31,476 nucleotides of DNA from the NCBI GenBank assembly GCA_023459275.1, contig JAEWVC010000002.1, positions 1 through 31,476 on the forward strand, given 5' to 3'. This document shows, piece by piece, positions 7,358-16,103 of the stretch. Numbering within the stretch: the first letter of the stretch is position 1; every line of letters begins with the position of its first letter. The notes beneath the pieces were generated by a model, which saw only the letters and a list, made by a program, of their open reading frames with translations, was not told where the DNA came from and made no database searches. A program made the translations under genes and the position numbers. This stretch comes from Bacillota bacterium (lineage in GTDB: Bacteria; Bacillota; Clostridia; Christensenellales; Aristaeellaceae).

Positions 7358-8662
7358 ATGACAAGGAAACTCATGTGCACCCTTCTGGCCGTTTCCCTTG
7401 CGCTCATGGCATGTCTTCCGGCGCTTGCCCAGGGCAGTGATAAGCCCTATGCCGGCGTTACGGTGACGGTGAGCCTGAACACCCCCGCCGACGCGGTGCG
7501 CGACAAGTACGACGCCTGGGTCAGCGATCTTCAGGCCAAGATCCTGGAGGAGACCGGGATCGTTATGAATGTTGAAATGGTATCCTGGGGCGACTATTTG
7601 AACAAGCACCTCATGTCCGTTGCCAGCGGGGAGGGCCCGGACATCATCCAGATGGGTTCCGGCGTTCCGCCGGTCATCGCGGCCACCGGCGCGCTGGTGG
7701 ACCTGACTTCCTACATGGACAAATTCGGCGGCCTGGATGCATACGTGAACGCCGGCCAGCACTACATGACCTACCAGGGCCAGATCATTGCCATCCCCTG
7801 GGGCGGCGGCGGGCGCGAAGTATATTACAACAAGACGATTTTCGACGCCGCCGGCCTGGCCTATCCCGAAGACAGCTGGACATACGCGGAATTCCTGGCC
7901 GATGTGAAGGCGCTCACCGAGTTTACCGGCAAACCCGCCTTTGCGCTGTGCGGTTCCGGCGGTGACACGGGCAACTATTTCTGGTCCAACGTTATCACCA
8001 ACGGCGGGACACTGATTGACGAAGGCACCAACGAAGTGCGTTTCAACGATGAGACCGGCGTGCAGTGTGTGCGCGATGTGCTGGACCTGTACGATAACGG
8101 CTACATCAAGCCCTCCTTTGTGGAAAGCACCGTGGACGACGCCCTGGTTGCCTTCATCAACCAGGAAGCGGCCATCGGCTATGGCAACGCCAGCTGGTGG
8201 CAATCCATCGAAGCCAGCCCCCTGGGCAAGAATTACGGCACGGTTATGCACCCGGTGGGGTCTGCCGGCCTGCCCACAGGCGTGGTAACCCTCAGCGAAT
8301 TCGGCGTCATGGCTTACACCAAGAACCTGGACGCCACGCTGGAAGTGCTCTCCTATATGGCCGGGCCCGAATCCATCGTACGCTCCAACGCCCTGCTGGG
8401 CTGGGTGCCCTTCCGCCACGACCTGCTGGAAGACCCCGCGTTCAGCATCAATGATGCGTACAAAACCTTCAAAAATGTGGCTTCCACCAGCAACATGCTT
8501 CTGCCGCAGCATCCCAAGGTATCCACGATGCAGTCCACGACTACCGCGGCGCTGAAGAAGATCTACTCCGATTACGTTTCCGGGACAAAGCTGACGGACG
8601 AGGACATCAAGGCCCGGCTGGATACGCTGGCTACGGAGATCAAAAGCGCCATCGACCAATAA
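7358..8662 (+). CDS. ABC sugar-type solute-binding protein
   Basis: This is the extracellular solute-binding protein of a carbohydrate uptake (CUT1-type) ABC transporter, 434 residues. The N-terminus is a signal peptide: basic MTRKL, a hydrophobic run, then LMAC, which may be a lipobox (Cys19) although Met at -2 is unusual; ALA-Q just after is an alternative signal peptidase I site. Family signs are the YYNK motif (EVYYNKTIFDAAGL) and the ordered alpha/beta lobes ending near residue 430. AGGAG lies upstream of the ATG. It is the first gene of the operon and is followed by a hairpin, the usual arrangement when the binding protein is made in excess over the permeases. Ligand is not predictable from sequence; the downstream enzymes suggest a sugar acid. 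Confidence 0.92.
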   Translation: MTRKLMCTLLAVSLALMACLPALAQGSDKPYAGVTVTVSLNTPADAVRDKYDAWVSDLQAKILEETGIVMNVEMVSWGDYLNKHLMSVASGEGPDIIQMGSGVPPVIAATGALVDLTSYMDKFGGLDAYVNAGQHYMTYQGQIIAIPWGGGGREVYYNKTIFDAAGLAYPEDSWTYAEFLADVKALTEFTGKPAFALCGSGGDTGNYFWSNVITNGGTLIDEGTNEVRFNDETGVQCVRDVLDLYDNGYIKPSFVESTVDDALVAFINQEAAIGYGNASWWQSIEASPLGKNYGTVMHPVGSAGLPTGVVTLSEFGVMAYTKNLDATLEVLSYMAGPESIVRSNALLGWVPFRHDLLEDPAFSINDAYKTFKNVASTSNMLLPQHPKVSTMQSTTTAALKKIYSDYVSGTKLTDEDIKARLDTLATEIKSAIDQ

Positions 8663-8683
8663 TCAGAACGGAAGGGCCTTGGT

Positions 8684-8712
8684 GCTGCCGCAGCCGCCAC
8701 AACTGCGGCAGC
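8684..8712 (+). other. Hairpin between binding protein and permease genes
   Basis: A perfect 10-bp stem GCTGCCGCAG / CTGCGGCAGC (8684-8693 with 8703-8712) with a 9-base loop lies 22 bases after the binding-protein stop. There is no real U-run, only CCCTCTTCTG. It likely protects the upstream message or attenuates partially, lowering permease expression relative to the binding protein. Confidence 0.55.
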
Positions 8713-8782
8713 CCTCTTCTGTCCGGCGCATGCCGACAAGCCGTTGGCAAAGGGGTACGCAATTTCAAAAAGGGGTTAAAAC

Positions 8783-9685
8783 ATGAGGAAAAAAAGAAAA
8801 GTTGTATTCTTTTACATTTTACCGGCCTTGCTGGCAATGTTGCTCATGCAGTTTTTGCCCGGCTTCTTTTCCATCGGCATGTCGTTCACCAACCTCGGTG
8901 TGACCAATATCAGAAACCTGAATCAGGTCCAGTTCGTGGGCCTCAAGAATTTCTTCAATATTTTCAAGGCCGGAACAACCGCCGGCAACCAGTTTGGCGT
9001 TTCCATGCTGGGCACGCTGGAATATACCTTTATCTGCTCTGTATTGAGCTATATGCTGGGCCTTGGCGCGGCCCTGCTGTTCAACCAGAAGTTCAGGGGC
9101 CGCGGCGCCGCCCGCGCGCTGATGATTGTGCCGTGGATCGTTCCTTCCGTGGTCAGCGCCTTCATCTGGCGGCTGATATTCATGAGCGATTATGGCGTCC
9201 TCAACAAGATACTGCGCCATTTCCATTTGATTGAAGAAAACGTGATGTGGCTGTCGGACAAGTATGCCTTGGGCAGCCTGATCACGGCGCACGTATGGTC
9301 GGCCCTGCCCTTTACGATGATTTCCCTGCTTGCCGGGCTGCAGACCATACCCGCCGAACAGTATGAAGCATGCAAGATCGATGGGGGAAACGTGTTCCAG
9401 CGGTTTCGCTATGTCACCTTTCCGAACATCGCCGGGATATCCTCCATTCTCGTGCTGCTTTCCTTTATACGCGGCAGCGGCGAATTCACCCTGCCCTATG
9501 TGATGTATGGCAGAAGCACGCCGGCAGGCAAAGCCAACCTCATCTCCGTGCTGATCTATCAAACCTCTTTCCAATCCTGGGATTTGGGCGCCGGCGCTGC
9601 CATGTCCACCGTTGTGCTGATGATCATGATGGTCTGCGCCATATTCTACATACGCACCACGCTGGAAAGCAAAAAGCTGCGTTAG
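8783..9685 (+). CDS. ABC sugar permease, MalF-like
   Basis: Inner-membrane permease of the CUT1 family, 300 residues, with about six membrane helices starting at FFYILPALLAMLLMQFLPG. The cytoplasmic EAA loop that docks the ATPase is visible near residues 190-215 as EQYEACKIDGGNVFQRFRYVTFP. The ribosome site is AAAAAGGGG. It lies 120 bases after the binding-protein gene and 19 bases before the second permease. No ATPase gene lies in this operon; in Firmicutes such transporters usually borrow a shared MsmK-type ATPase encoded elsewhere. Confidence 0.92.
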   Translation: MRKKRKVVFFYILPALLAMLLMQFLPGFFSIGMSFTNLGVTNIRNLNQVQFVGLKNFFNIFKAGTTAGNQFGVSMLGTLEYTFICSVLSYMLGLGAALLFNQKFRGRGAARALMIVPWIVPSVVSAFIWRLIFMSDYGVLNKILRHFHLIEENVMWLSDKYALGSLITAHVWSALPFTMISLLAGLQTIPAEQYEACKIDGGNVFQRFRYVTFPNIAGISSILVLLSFIRGSGEFTLPYVMYGRSTPAGKANLISVLIYQTSFQSWDLGAGAAMSTVVLMIMMVCAIFYIRTTLESKKLR

Positions 9686-9704
9686 TGCGAAGGAGGCGGA
9701 TTCC

Positions 9705-10577
9705 ATGCAGAAAAATTGGATGACCAAAAAACAGGCAAAGCGCGCGGCGGCAGGCACCCTTCGCGCCCTGGCCATCGCGGCCTATCTGACCTTCGCGCTG
9801 CTGCCTATTTTTGTAATGGTCTCCCTTTCGCTCAAGGACAATTTCTCCATTATGGGTATTGATACGCCCATCTGGCCCAAGGACGTGTATACCGGAAATT
9901 ATTTCCGCATGTGGCAGGCGATACCGCTTTTGCACTACATCAATAACAGCCTGATTGTTTGTGTGGCAACGGTGCTGCTTTCGCTGCTCCTTTCCGTTCC
10001 CGCCGCCTATGGCCTGAGCCGCTTTACCTTCCGCGGCAAAAAGCTGTTCACCATGTCTACCCTGGCCACCCAGCTGTTTCCCGGAATCACCATGCTGCTG
10101 CCCATTTATCTTGTATACGTCAACATTACCAAGCTTACGGGCTTTCCCATGACCAAGACGTATCATGGGCTGATCATCGCCTTCGCCACCTTCGGCATCC
10201 CCTATTCGATCTGGATGATGAAAAGCTACTTTGACAGCATCCCCGGGGATCTGGAAGAAGCGGCCATGATCGACGGCTGTTCCCAGGTGCAGGCCATGAT
10301 CAAGGTGGTTCTTCCGCTGGTAATCCCCGGCATTGTGGCAACGGCGCTGTTCGTATTCCTGCTGGCCTGGAATAACGTGCTGTTCTCCGGCGTGCTTACC
10401 GATTCCGCCACCAGGCCTTTTGCCACCGGCCTTCAGGAATTCGCTTCGGAAAGCTCCACCGAATACGGGCAGCTGATGGCCGCCTGCACCGTCACCACCG
10501 TGCCTATCATCCTTGTTTTCTTCATATTCCAGCGCCACTTTGTCAGCGGCATGACCGGCGGCGCGGTAAAGGGGTAA
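9705..10577 (+). CDS. ABC sugar permease, MalG-like
   Basis: Second permease subunit, 290 residues, MalG/CUT1 type. It begins with a basic N-terminus (MQKNWMTKKQAKRAA), has about six membrane helices, and carries the EAA loop as EEAAMIDGCSQVQAMIKVVLPL around residues 180-202, followed by the terminal helices VIPGIVATALFVFLLAWNNVLF. AAGGAGG lies just before the ATG. It forms the membrane channel with the MalF-like protein encoded 19 bases upstream, and the FAD enzyme gene follows after 8 bases, so transport and catabolism are translated from one message. Confidence 0.92.
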   Translation: MQKNWMTKKQAKRAAAGTLRALAIAAYLTFALLPIFVMVSLSLKDNFSIMGIDTPIWPKDVYTGNYFRMWQAIPLLHYINNSLIVCVATVLLSLLLSVPAAYGLSRFTFRGKKLFTMSTLATQLFPGITMLLPIYLVYVNITKLTGFPMTKTYHGLIIAFATFGIPYSIWMMKSYFDSIPGDLEEAAMIDGCSQVQAMIKVVLPLVIPGIVATALFVFLLAWNNVLFSGVLTDSATRPFATGLQEFASESSTEYGQLMAACTVTTVPIILVFFIFQRHFVSGMTGGAVKG

Positions 10578-10585
10578 GGAAGAAC

Positions 10586-11899
10586 ATGCAAAACCACTGG
10601 GAATTCATCCTTCGCCCGGACGCGCAATACGATGTCATCGTTGTGGGCGGCGGCCCCGCGGGCATCGGCGCGGCTGTGGCCGCCTCGCTGTCCGGGGCCA
10701 GAACTTGTCTGGTGGAGGCGTCCAGCGTGATGGGGGGCGTTGCCGCGGCAGCCATGTGGATGCCGGTGAACCGCATTACCCTCAACGGCGTTACGCCAAA
10801 CGGAGGGAAACGGGGCGGGGTACATGACCTGTTTGTGGAGGCCGTCATGAAATTTGGCGCCCAGGCTTACTCCGCCCGGCGCCATCCCGCCACCGATATG
10901 CGCGGCGGGCTGCAGATCCACCCGGATTATCTGCGCCTGGCGGTGCTCACCCTGCTGGAGGAGCATGGCTGCCACTACCGTCTGTACAGCCCGGTGGTGG
11001 GCGTGGTCAAGGAAGGCGATACGGTAAAGGGGGTCGTCCTTGGCACAAAGGATGGGACGCAGACGCTTCTGGGCACCTGCGTCGTTGATTGCTCCGGCGA
11101 TGGGGATGTGGCCGGCTACGCGGGCGTGCCCATGCAAAAGGGCCGCGAGACCGACGGCATCTTTTTGCCGCCCGCGCTGCTCTTTGCCCTGTCCAACGTG
11201 GAGATCGACGCCTTCTACCGGTTCAAGCTTTCCTGCGCCGACCGGTATGAGGAAATGCTTGCCAAGGCGAAGGATGCGGGATATCTGGTCTGCCGGTGGT
11301 ATGATTTTGATGAATCCTCCTTGCCCAATGTGATCAACGTAAACAACGGCGGGCTGGACGGATGGGAAAAGCTTGATATGACCAATCCCCGGGACGCCAC
11401 GTATGCCGAGCGCACAGGCATACAGGCCGCCTTGGATTTTGTTACGTTTGCGCGGCAGATGAAAATGCCCGGGCTTCAGGACTGCCATCTCATGCGGGTG
11501 GGCTGCCGTGTGGCCCCCAGGGACACTAGGCGCATCGTGGGGGAATACCTGATCACGCACAGCGACGCCCTCAGCGCCCCCGAGTTTTCGGATATCGTCT
11601 CCAGGCGGTACGGATTTATTGACGCGGTAGGCTACTATACGGCCCAGATGGTCTCCGGCCACGCCTATCCCTACCGCTGCCTTGTGCCCAAAACGGTCAA
11701 TGGGCTGCTGGCGGCGGGAAGATGCGCTTCGGCCACGCATTTGGGTTTTGCCTCCGGGCGCGGCATGGGGGAATGCATGGGGATGGGCCAGGCGGCCGGG
11801 GCGGCGGCAGCGGTGGCGGCAAAGACCGGTGTTGCGCCGCGGGACGTGGATGTTGGCCAGGTCCAGGATCTGCTTCGCCGGATGCATGTAAATATATGA
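10586..11899 (+). CDS. FAD-dependent oxidoreductase (FAD_oxidored type)
   Basis: A 437-residue flavoprotein. The N-terminal dinucleotide fold reads YDVIVVGGGPAGIGAA with the GxGxxG-type turn at 21-26 and an acidic residue ending strand 2 (TCLVEASSV). The C-terminal FAD-contact block reads LLAAGRCASATHLGFASGRGMGECM, as in the FAD_oxidored family (PF12831) that is frequently encoded beside sugar ABC transporters in Firmicutes and Bacteroidota. Its exact reaction is unknown; by context it probably oxidises or reduces the imported polyol or sugar derivative before the enolase-superfamily step. It lies 8 bases after the MalG-like gene and 20 bases before the enolase-type gene. No signal peptide is present, so it should be cytoplasmic. 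Confidence 0.85.
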   Translation: MQNHWEFILRPDAQYDVIVVGGGPAGIGAAVAASLSGARTCLVEASSVMGGVAAAAMWMPVNRITLNGVTPNGGKRGGVHDLFVEAVMKFGAQAYSARRHPATDMRGGLQIHPDYLRLAVLTLLEEHGCHYRLYSPVVGVVKEGDTVKGVVLGTKDGTQTLLGTCVVDCSGDGDVAGYAGVPMQKGRETDGIFLPPALLFALSNVEIDAFYRFKLSCADRYEEMLAKAKDAGYLVCRWYDFDESSLPNVINVNNGGLDGWEKLDMTNPRDATYAERTGIQAALDFVTFARQMKMPGLQDCHLMRVGCRVAPRDTRRIVGEYLITHSDALSAPEFSDIVSRRYGFIDAVGYYTAQMVSGHAYPYRCLVPKTVNGLLAAGRCASATHLGFASGRGMGECMGMGQAAGAAAAVAAKTGVAPRDVDVGQVQDLLRRMHVNI

Positions 11900-11919
11900 T
11901 TTGCATAAAGGAGTAGCAT

Positions 11920-13017
11920 ATGAAAATTTCCAGCGTTGAAACGATTATTCTCCAAAAAAAGGTGGATGCCCCCGTCGCCGATTCGCTGCATGTATACGAT
12001 GTCGGCGGGCAGCTGGTGACCAGGGTCTGCACGGATGATGGGATCGTGGGCGAGGCGCACACCTATTTCGGACGCATCGAAAGCGGCATGGCCACCGTAA
12101 AGCTTATTATCGATACGGTATTGGTGCCGCTGCTCATAGGCCGTGATCCGAACTTTGTGCGCGAGCTCCGGAAAGAAATGTATGTCGCCACGGAATATTA
12201 CGGCACGGTCGGGGTGGCCAACTTTGCCATTGCCGCGGTTGACAACGCGCTTTGGGATATCCGCGGCAAGGCGGCCGGCCTGCCCGTGGCGCATTTGATC
12301 GGCGCGCGCCGCAAATCCATCCCCGCTTACGCCATGGTAGGCTGGTATTATCAGGGGGGGATGAAGGAGTTTATCGGGCAGTGCACCGCGGCGGCGGAGG
12401 AAGGCTTCCGCGCGGTCAAGCTGAAGGTGGGGCGCGATCCCCTCAAGGATGACTTGGCGCGTATTTCCGCTATCCGCTCCGAACTGGGGGAGGACTTCCG
12501 CATCATGGTGGATGCCAACTGCATTTTTGACGAGGCCGAGGCGCTCCGCAGAGGCCGGGCTTACGAAAAGCTGGGTGTGTTCTGGTTTGAGGAGCCGATT
12601 CAGCCCTGCGAGCGCGACGCCTATGCCCGCCTTTGCGCGCAGCTGGACATTGCCATTGCGTCCGGCGAAAATTATTACACCAGGCATCAGTTCTATGATG
12701 TGATCAAGGCCGGCTGTGCCGATGTGATCCAGCCGGACAACCGGCGCGCGGGCGGCGTAACGGAATGGCTGGATATTGGCGCGGTATGCGACGTGGCAGG
12801 CATCCGCCTGGCCAGCCACGGCGGCGGCCCCGGCAATGTAAACGTATTGTGTGCGCTGGAAAGCGCCATTTATATCGAATGCGGAAGCCTGAAAGCCGAG
12901 GAGCAGTTCTACAAGACCCCCCTTGCCATGAAGGACGGCGAGCTTTTGATCCCCAGCGTACCCGGCATGGGCTGTGAGATCAATCCGGAATACATTGCGA
13001 AATACCGTGTAGGCTAA
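11920..13017 (+). CDS. Enolase-superfamily dehydratase/racemase, mandelate racemase subgroup
   Basis: A 365-residue TIM-barrel enzyme that abstracts a proton alpha to a carboxylate, with Mg2+ holding the enediolate. Residues typical of the mandelate racemase subgroup are visible: K167 and K169 (VKLKVG), metal ligands D198 (VDAN), E224 (WFEEP) and E250 (SGEN), and the Asp-His dyad D273 (QPDNRRAGG) and H300 (ASHGGG). Most members with this set are acid-sugar dehydratases (galactonate, gluconate, mannonate and relatives), so dehydration of a sugar acid to a 2-keto-3-deoxy acid is the best guess. AAAGGAG precedes the ATG. The next gene encodes a DapA-family enzyme, which commonly takes such keto-deoxy acids, supporting a two-step pathway. 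A racemase or cycloisomerase role is not excluded. Confidence 0.88.
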   Translation: MKISSVETIILQKKVDAPVADSLHVYDVGGQLVTRVCTDDGIVGEAHTYFGRIESGMATVKLIIDTVLVPLLIGRDPNFVRELRKEMYVATEYYGTVGVANFAIAAVDNALWDIRGKAAGLPVAHLIGARRKSIPAYAMVGWYYQGGMKEFIGQCTAAAEEGFRAVKLKVGRDPLKDDLARISAIRSELGEDFRIMVDANCIFDEAEALRRGRAYEKLGVFWFEEPIQPCERDAYARLCAQLDIAIASGENYYTRHQFYDVIKAGCADVIQPDNRRAGGVTEWLDIGAVCDVAGIRLASHGGGPGNVNVLCALESAIYIECGSLKAEEQFYKTPLAMKDGELLIPSVPGMGCEINPEYIAKYRVG

Positions 13018-13031
13018 AAGGAGGAACGCAG

Positions 13032-14084
13032 ATGCAGCGCGAAATTGCCGCAAGGCGCCGGGAAATCGTGTCCGGGCTGTTTCCGGAAGGGATTCCTTCC
13101 CTTTGGTGCCCGATGATCATGCACTATAAGCAGGATGGGCGGATGGATCTTAAGCGCATGGAAAGCCACCTTCAGTTCATGCTTCCTGATGTACACTCGT
13201 TCCTGCTTTTCGGCTCCACCGGCGACGGCTGGGAGCTTGATAGGCAGGAAAAGGAAGCGCTGCTTCAGACCTATGTGGGCTGGGCGAAGCAGTATGGCGT
13301 CCGCATGCTGCTGGGCGTGCTGCAGCCCGGGATTGGGGAAACCTACCGGGAGCTGGGCAGGTGGGTGGAATGGCTCAAGGCCTATGCCCATACGGAGGAT
13401 GCGGCCCAGGCCATGCAGGCCTGCGGCGTGGTGGGCTTCACCGTCTGCGCGCCGAAGGGCGCGGAGCTTTCCCAGGATACCATCCGCGCGGAACTTAAAA
13501 AAATCCTTGAGTTGGGCCTGCCCACAGCCATTTATCAGCTGCCCCAGGTGACGGAAAATGAGATCGCCCCGGAAACGCTAAGTTTCCTGGCCGGGGAATA
13601 TCCCAACTTTTATCTGTTCAAGGATACCAGCGGCGCGGACCACGCGCTTTTATCCGGCCTTGACTTTCATGGCGTTTTCTTTGTGCGCGGCATGGAAGGC
13701 GGCTATTATGGCTGGTACGCGGGGGACGGCGCCCGCTATCCCGGCTTTTTGCTCAGCAGCGCCAACTGCTTTGCCTCCCTCCTGAGGGAAATGATGCGCG
13801 CAGCCGAGAACGGGGATGCCGCGCTGGCCAAGGATTTGTCCGGCAAGGTGGAGGAAATGATCGGCGATATGTTTGCCAATGCGGGTGACCTTACCGGCGG
13901 GAATGTGTTCGCCAATGCCAACAAGTGCTTAGAGCACTGTTTGGCCTACGGCGCAAAGTGGGATCAGGCGCCTATGCCCATGCGGCACTGCGGGGACGCC
14001 ATCCCCCGGCCTTACGTTGCCTTCGCGGCGCAAACGCTTATTAGGTTTGGCTTCATGCGCGAAACGGGATACCTGAAGGGCTGA
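13032..14084 (+). CDS. DapA/NAL-superfamily aldolase or dehydratase
   Basis: A class I, Schiff-base-forming TIM-barrel lyase. The catalytic lysine is K197 in YLFKDTSG and the tyrosine is Y168 in IYQLP; the substrate-binding GTTGE turn is represented by GSTGDGWEL at 61-69. At 350 residues it is about 50 longer than DapA, with an extra segment around 105-130 and a longer C-terminus, so it is not a housekeeping dihydrodipicolinate synthase. Next to an acid-sugar dehydratase it most likely cleaves or dehydrates a 2-keto-3-deoxy sugar acid. AAAGGAGG precedes the ATG by 8 bases. It is the last gene of the transporter operon; a hairpin follows. The overall product of the pathway (for example pyruvate plus an aldehyde) is inference. 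Confidence 0.86.
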   Translation: MQREIAARRREIVSGLFPEGIPSLWCPMIMHYKQDGRMDLKRMESHLQFMLPDVHSFLLFGSTGDGWELDRQEKEALLQTYVGWAKQYGVRMLLGVLQPGIGETYRELGRWVEWLKAYAHTEDAAQAMQACGVVGFTVCAPKGAELSQDTIRAELKKILELGLPTAIYQLPQVTENEIAPETLSFLAGEYPNFYLFKDTSGADHALLSGLDFHGVFFVRGMEGGYYGWYAGDGARYPGFLLSSANCFASLLREMMRAAENGDAALAKDLSGKVEEMIGDMFANAGDLTGGNVFANANKCLEHCLAYGAKWDQAPMPMRHCGDAIPRPYVAFAAQTLIRFGFMRETGYLKG

Positions 14085-14111
14085 AGAAATCCGGTGCAAA
14101 ACGGCGGGGCG

Positions 14112-14134
14112 CAAAATGGCGCTCCGCCATTTTG
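14112..14134 (+). terminator. Hairpin after the sugar-acid operon
   Basis: A perfect 10-bp stem CAAAATGGCG / CGCCATTTTG (14112-14121 with 14125-14134) has a 3-base loop and lies 27 bases after the DapA-like stop. It sits inside a larger imperfect inverted repeat: GGTGCAAAACGGCGG near 14093 resembles the complement of CCGCCGGTTTTGCCGCACC near 14167. The U-run is short (TTTTGG), so termination may be partial. Confidence 0.5.
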
Positions 14135-14251
14135 GTTGATCCATCATTTGCGCGCTTTCTCTGGCCGCCGGTTTTGCCGCACCCCGCCTGCGGCTATTCC
14201 TTCCTGTTTCCGGGCAAGCTACTGCCAGCATCCAGCAAAAGGAGCGGTCCC

Positions 14252-16009
14252 ATGGAGCAGCTTTCCTACTGGCATCAAACCCAAAAAACAAAGGAATACC
14301 CGCGGCTTGAAAAGGATCTGGAAACCGGCGTGCTCATCGTGGGCGGGGGCATCGCGGGGCTGAGCGCCGCCTATTGCCTGACCCAAAGGGGAATCAAGCC
14401 GGTGCTTGTGGAGGCGGATACGCTGTGCGCCGGCACCACGGGCTCAACCACCGGGAAAATGACGCTGCAGCACGGCGTGATCTATCAAAACCTGATGAAG
14501 AAGTACGGCATCGGCGTGGCCCGGGAGTTTGCGGCCTCCCAGGCAGAGGCGCTGCGCTTTGCCGCCCAGACGGTGGGCAAGTACGGCATCGCCTGTCAGA
14601 TGGCGGAAACGGAGGCCTGCCTGTACGCCCTGACGCCGGAGGAAAAGGATGTCCTGCTTCAAGAATACGAGGCCGCAAAGCGGATGGACATCCTGGCGGA
14701 ATGGAGCGTCAAGCCCTCCTTTCCTCCAAAGGCCAAGGCGCTATTGTCGTACCCCGGCCAGGCGGTGCTCCATCCCGTGCGCTACGTCCAGGGGCTTGCG
14801 GACGCGGCGGCGGGCGGCGGGGCGCACCTGTACACCCATACCAAGGCCGTTTCCGTGGAGGAGGGGGATATGACCCTGGTGACCATGGAAAACGGCGCAA
14901 CCGTCCGCTGCCACTACCTGATCCAGGCCACGCAATATCCCCTGTTTGACGGGCCTAATGTGTTTTACGCCAGGCTCTACGCCAGGCGGGACCATGCCGT
15001 GGCGCTCCTGCCCGCGGGGAACTGGCCGGAGGGGGCCTTCATCAACACCGGGGAACCGGTGCGCTCCATCCGCTCCCACATGGAAAACGGCCGGCGGGTG
15101 CTGATTCTGGTGGGGGAATGCCATGCCCCCGGCAGGATGGAGGAACGGGAGGGCTCGCCCTATGACCGCCTGAGGGATTTCGGGCAAAGCTTCGCGGGGG
15201 AATGCCGGGTGCTGGCGCAGTGGTCCGCCCAGGACTATGAGACGCCGGACCAGGTGCCCTACATCGGGCGGCTATCGGTTGGCAGCAATATTTTTGTGGC
15301 GGCGGGCTTCAACAAATGGGGGCTTTTAAGCGGCACCCTGGCGGGGATGATGCTCGCCGAGATGATCGACACGGGCCATTGCAAGTATGAGGCACTGTAC
15401 GGGCTTGGCAGGCCGGACATCACAAGCTCCCTGAAAAAAACCGCGGGGGAGGTGCTGGCTTCCGCGGGGGAACTGATCAAATCCAAGTTTGAGGGAACGG
15501 AGGAGGCCGGCGGGCTTGAAAAAGGGGAAGGACGGGCCATCCGCTTCCACGGAAAGCGGGCTGGGGCCTTCCGGGGGGAGGACGGCGGCGTTTTTGTGGT
15601 GGACACCACCTGCACCCACCTGGGCACGGAGCTGCATTTCAACAGCGCGGAAAAGACCTGGGACTGCCCGGCCCACGGCGGAAGGTTCCAAAGCAACGGT
15701 AAGCTGTTGGAGGGGCCGCCCAAGGATGATTTGAAGCTGCTCTTTCAGGGAAGCTACCCGGAGTACATCCGCGCCCTTCACGGCGGGGACGGGCCTCTGG
15801 CAAAGGATGCGCCCAACGTGGAGGACGAATCTATGGCGCCCGGCCTGATGACGGCGCCGGATAGGGAAGTCCCCGGCATGGGGGAGGCGCCCTTGCTGGG
15901 CGGGGAGCCGGTCCCCCTGGATGTCCTGGAGCCCTGGCCGGGCGGCCTGCCCCCGGGTTCCATGTACGGTCTGTACCCCAGCCATCCGCCCAGGGGGAGG
16001 GAAGAGTGA
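14252..16009 (+). CDS. FAD oxidoreductase with C-terminal Rieske domain (YhfW-like)
   Basis: A fusion of a DAO-family flavin domain and a Rieske 2Fe-2S domain, 585 residues from the ATG at 14252, chosen for the AAAAGGAG 8 bases upstream; the in-frame extension to 14132 lacks a ribosome site. The FAD motif VLIVGGGIAGLSAAY is at about 27-41. Cluster ligands are C454/H456 (CTHLG) and C472/H475 (CPAHGG). This matches the Bacillus YhfW architecture, whose substrate is not established. Electrons probably pass between flavin and the cluster. After the Rieske domain there is a Pro/Gly-rich tail of about 75 residues (SMAPG, PLLGGEPVP, PGGLPPGS) that is unusual for the family. It is probably a separate transcription unit, as a hairpin lies upstream. 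Confidence 0.88.
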   Translation: MEQLSYWHQTQKTKEYPRLEKDLETGVLIVGGGIAGLSAAYCLTQRGIKPVLVEADTLCAGTTGSTTGKMTLQHGVIYQNLMKKYGIGVAREFAASQAEALRFAAQTVGKYGIACQMAETEACLYALTPEEKDVLLQEYEAAKRMDILAEWSVKPSFPPKAKALLSYPGQAVLHPVRYVQGLADAAAGGGAHLYTHTKAVSVEEGDMTLVTMENGATVRCHYLIQATQYPLFDGPNVFYARLYARRDHAVALLPAGNWPEGAFINTGEPVRSIRSHMENGRRVLILVGECHAPGRMEEREGSPYDRLRDFGQSFAGECRVLAQWSAQDYETPDQVPYIGRLSVGSNIFVAAGFNKWGLLSGTLAGMMLAEMIDTGHCKYEALYGLGRPDITSSLKKTAGEVLASAGELIKSKFEGTEEAGGLEKGEGRAIRFHGKRAGAFRGEDGGVFVVDTTCTHLGTELHFNSAEKTWDCPAHGGRFQSNGKLLEGPPKDDLKLLFQGSYPEYIRALHGGDGPLAKDAPNVEDESMAPGLMTAPDREVPGMGEAPLLGGEPVPLDVLEPWPGGLPPGSMYGLYPSHPPRGREE

Positions 16010-16053
16010 GCGTTCCGCAGATATATCACCGGAATTCGGCGAATAATTTTACG

Positions 16054-16082
16054 TTGTATTTCGGGTGAAATAATGGTATACT
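16054..16082 (+). promoter_or_regulatory. Promoter of the toxin-antitoxin pair
   Basis: TTGTAT (16054-16059) and TATACT (16077-16082) are separated by exactly 17 bases, a good sigma-A promoter. The antitoxin ATG is at 16104 with GGGGGAG about 6 bases upstream. The flanking AT-rich segment is where Phd/YefM-type antitoxins usually autoregulate; no clear palindrome is seen. Confidence 0.7.
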
Positions 16083-16103
16083 CATGGAGAAGGGGGAGAT
16101 TCT

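Noticed and set aside
7256..8659. 467-codon minus-strand open frame opposite the binding-protein gene
   Set aside because: Antisense shadow. The plus-strand frame has signal peptide, family motifs and ribosome site.
14132..14251. 40-codon N-terminal extension of the FAD/Rieske protein
   Set aside because: No ribosome site at 14132 and it runs through the hairpin; the ATG at 14252 has AAAAGGAG.
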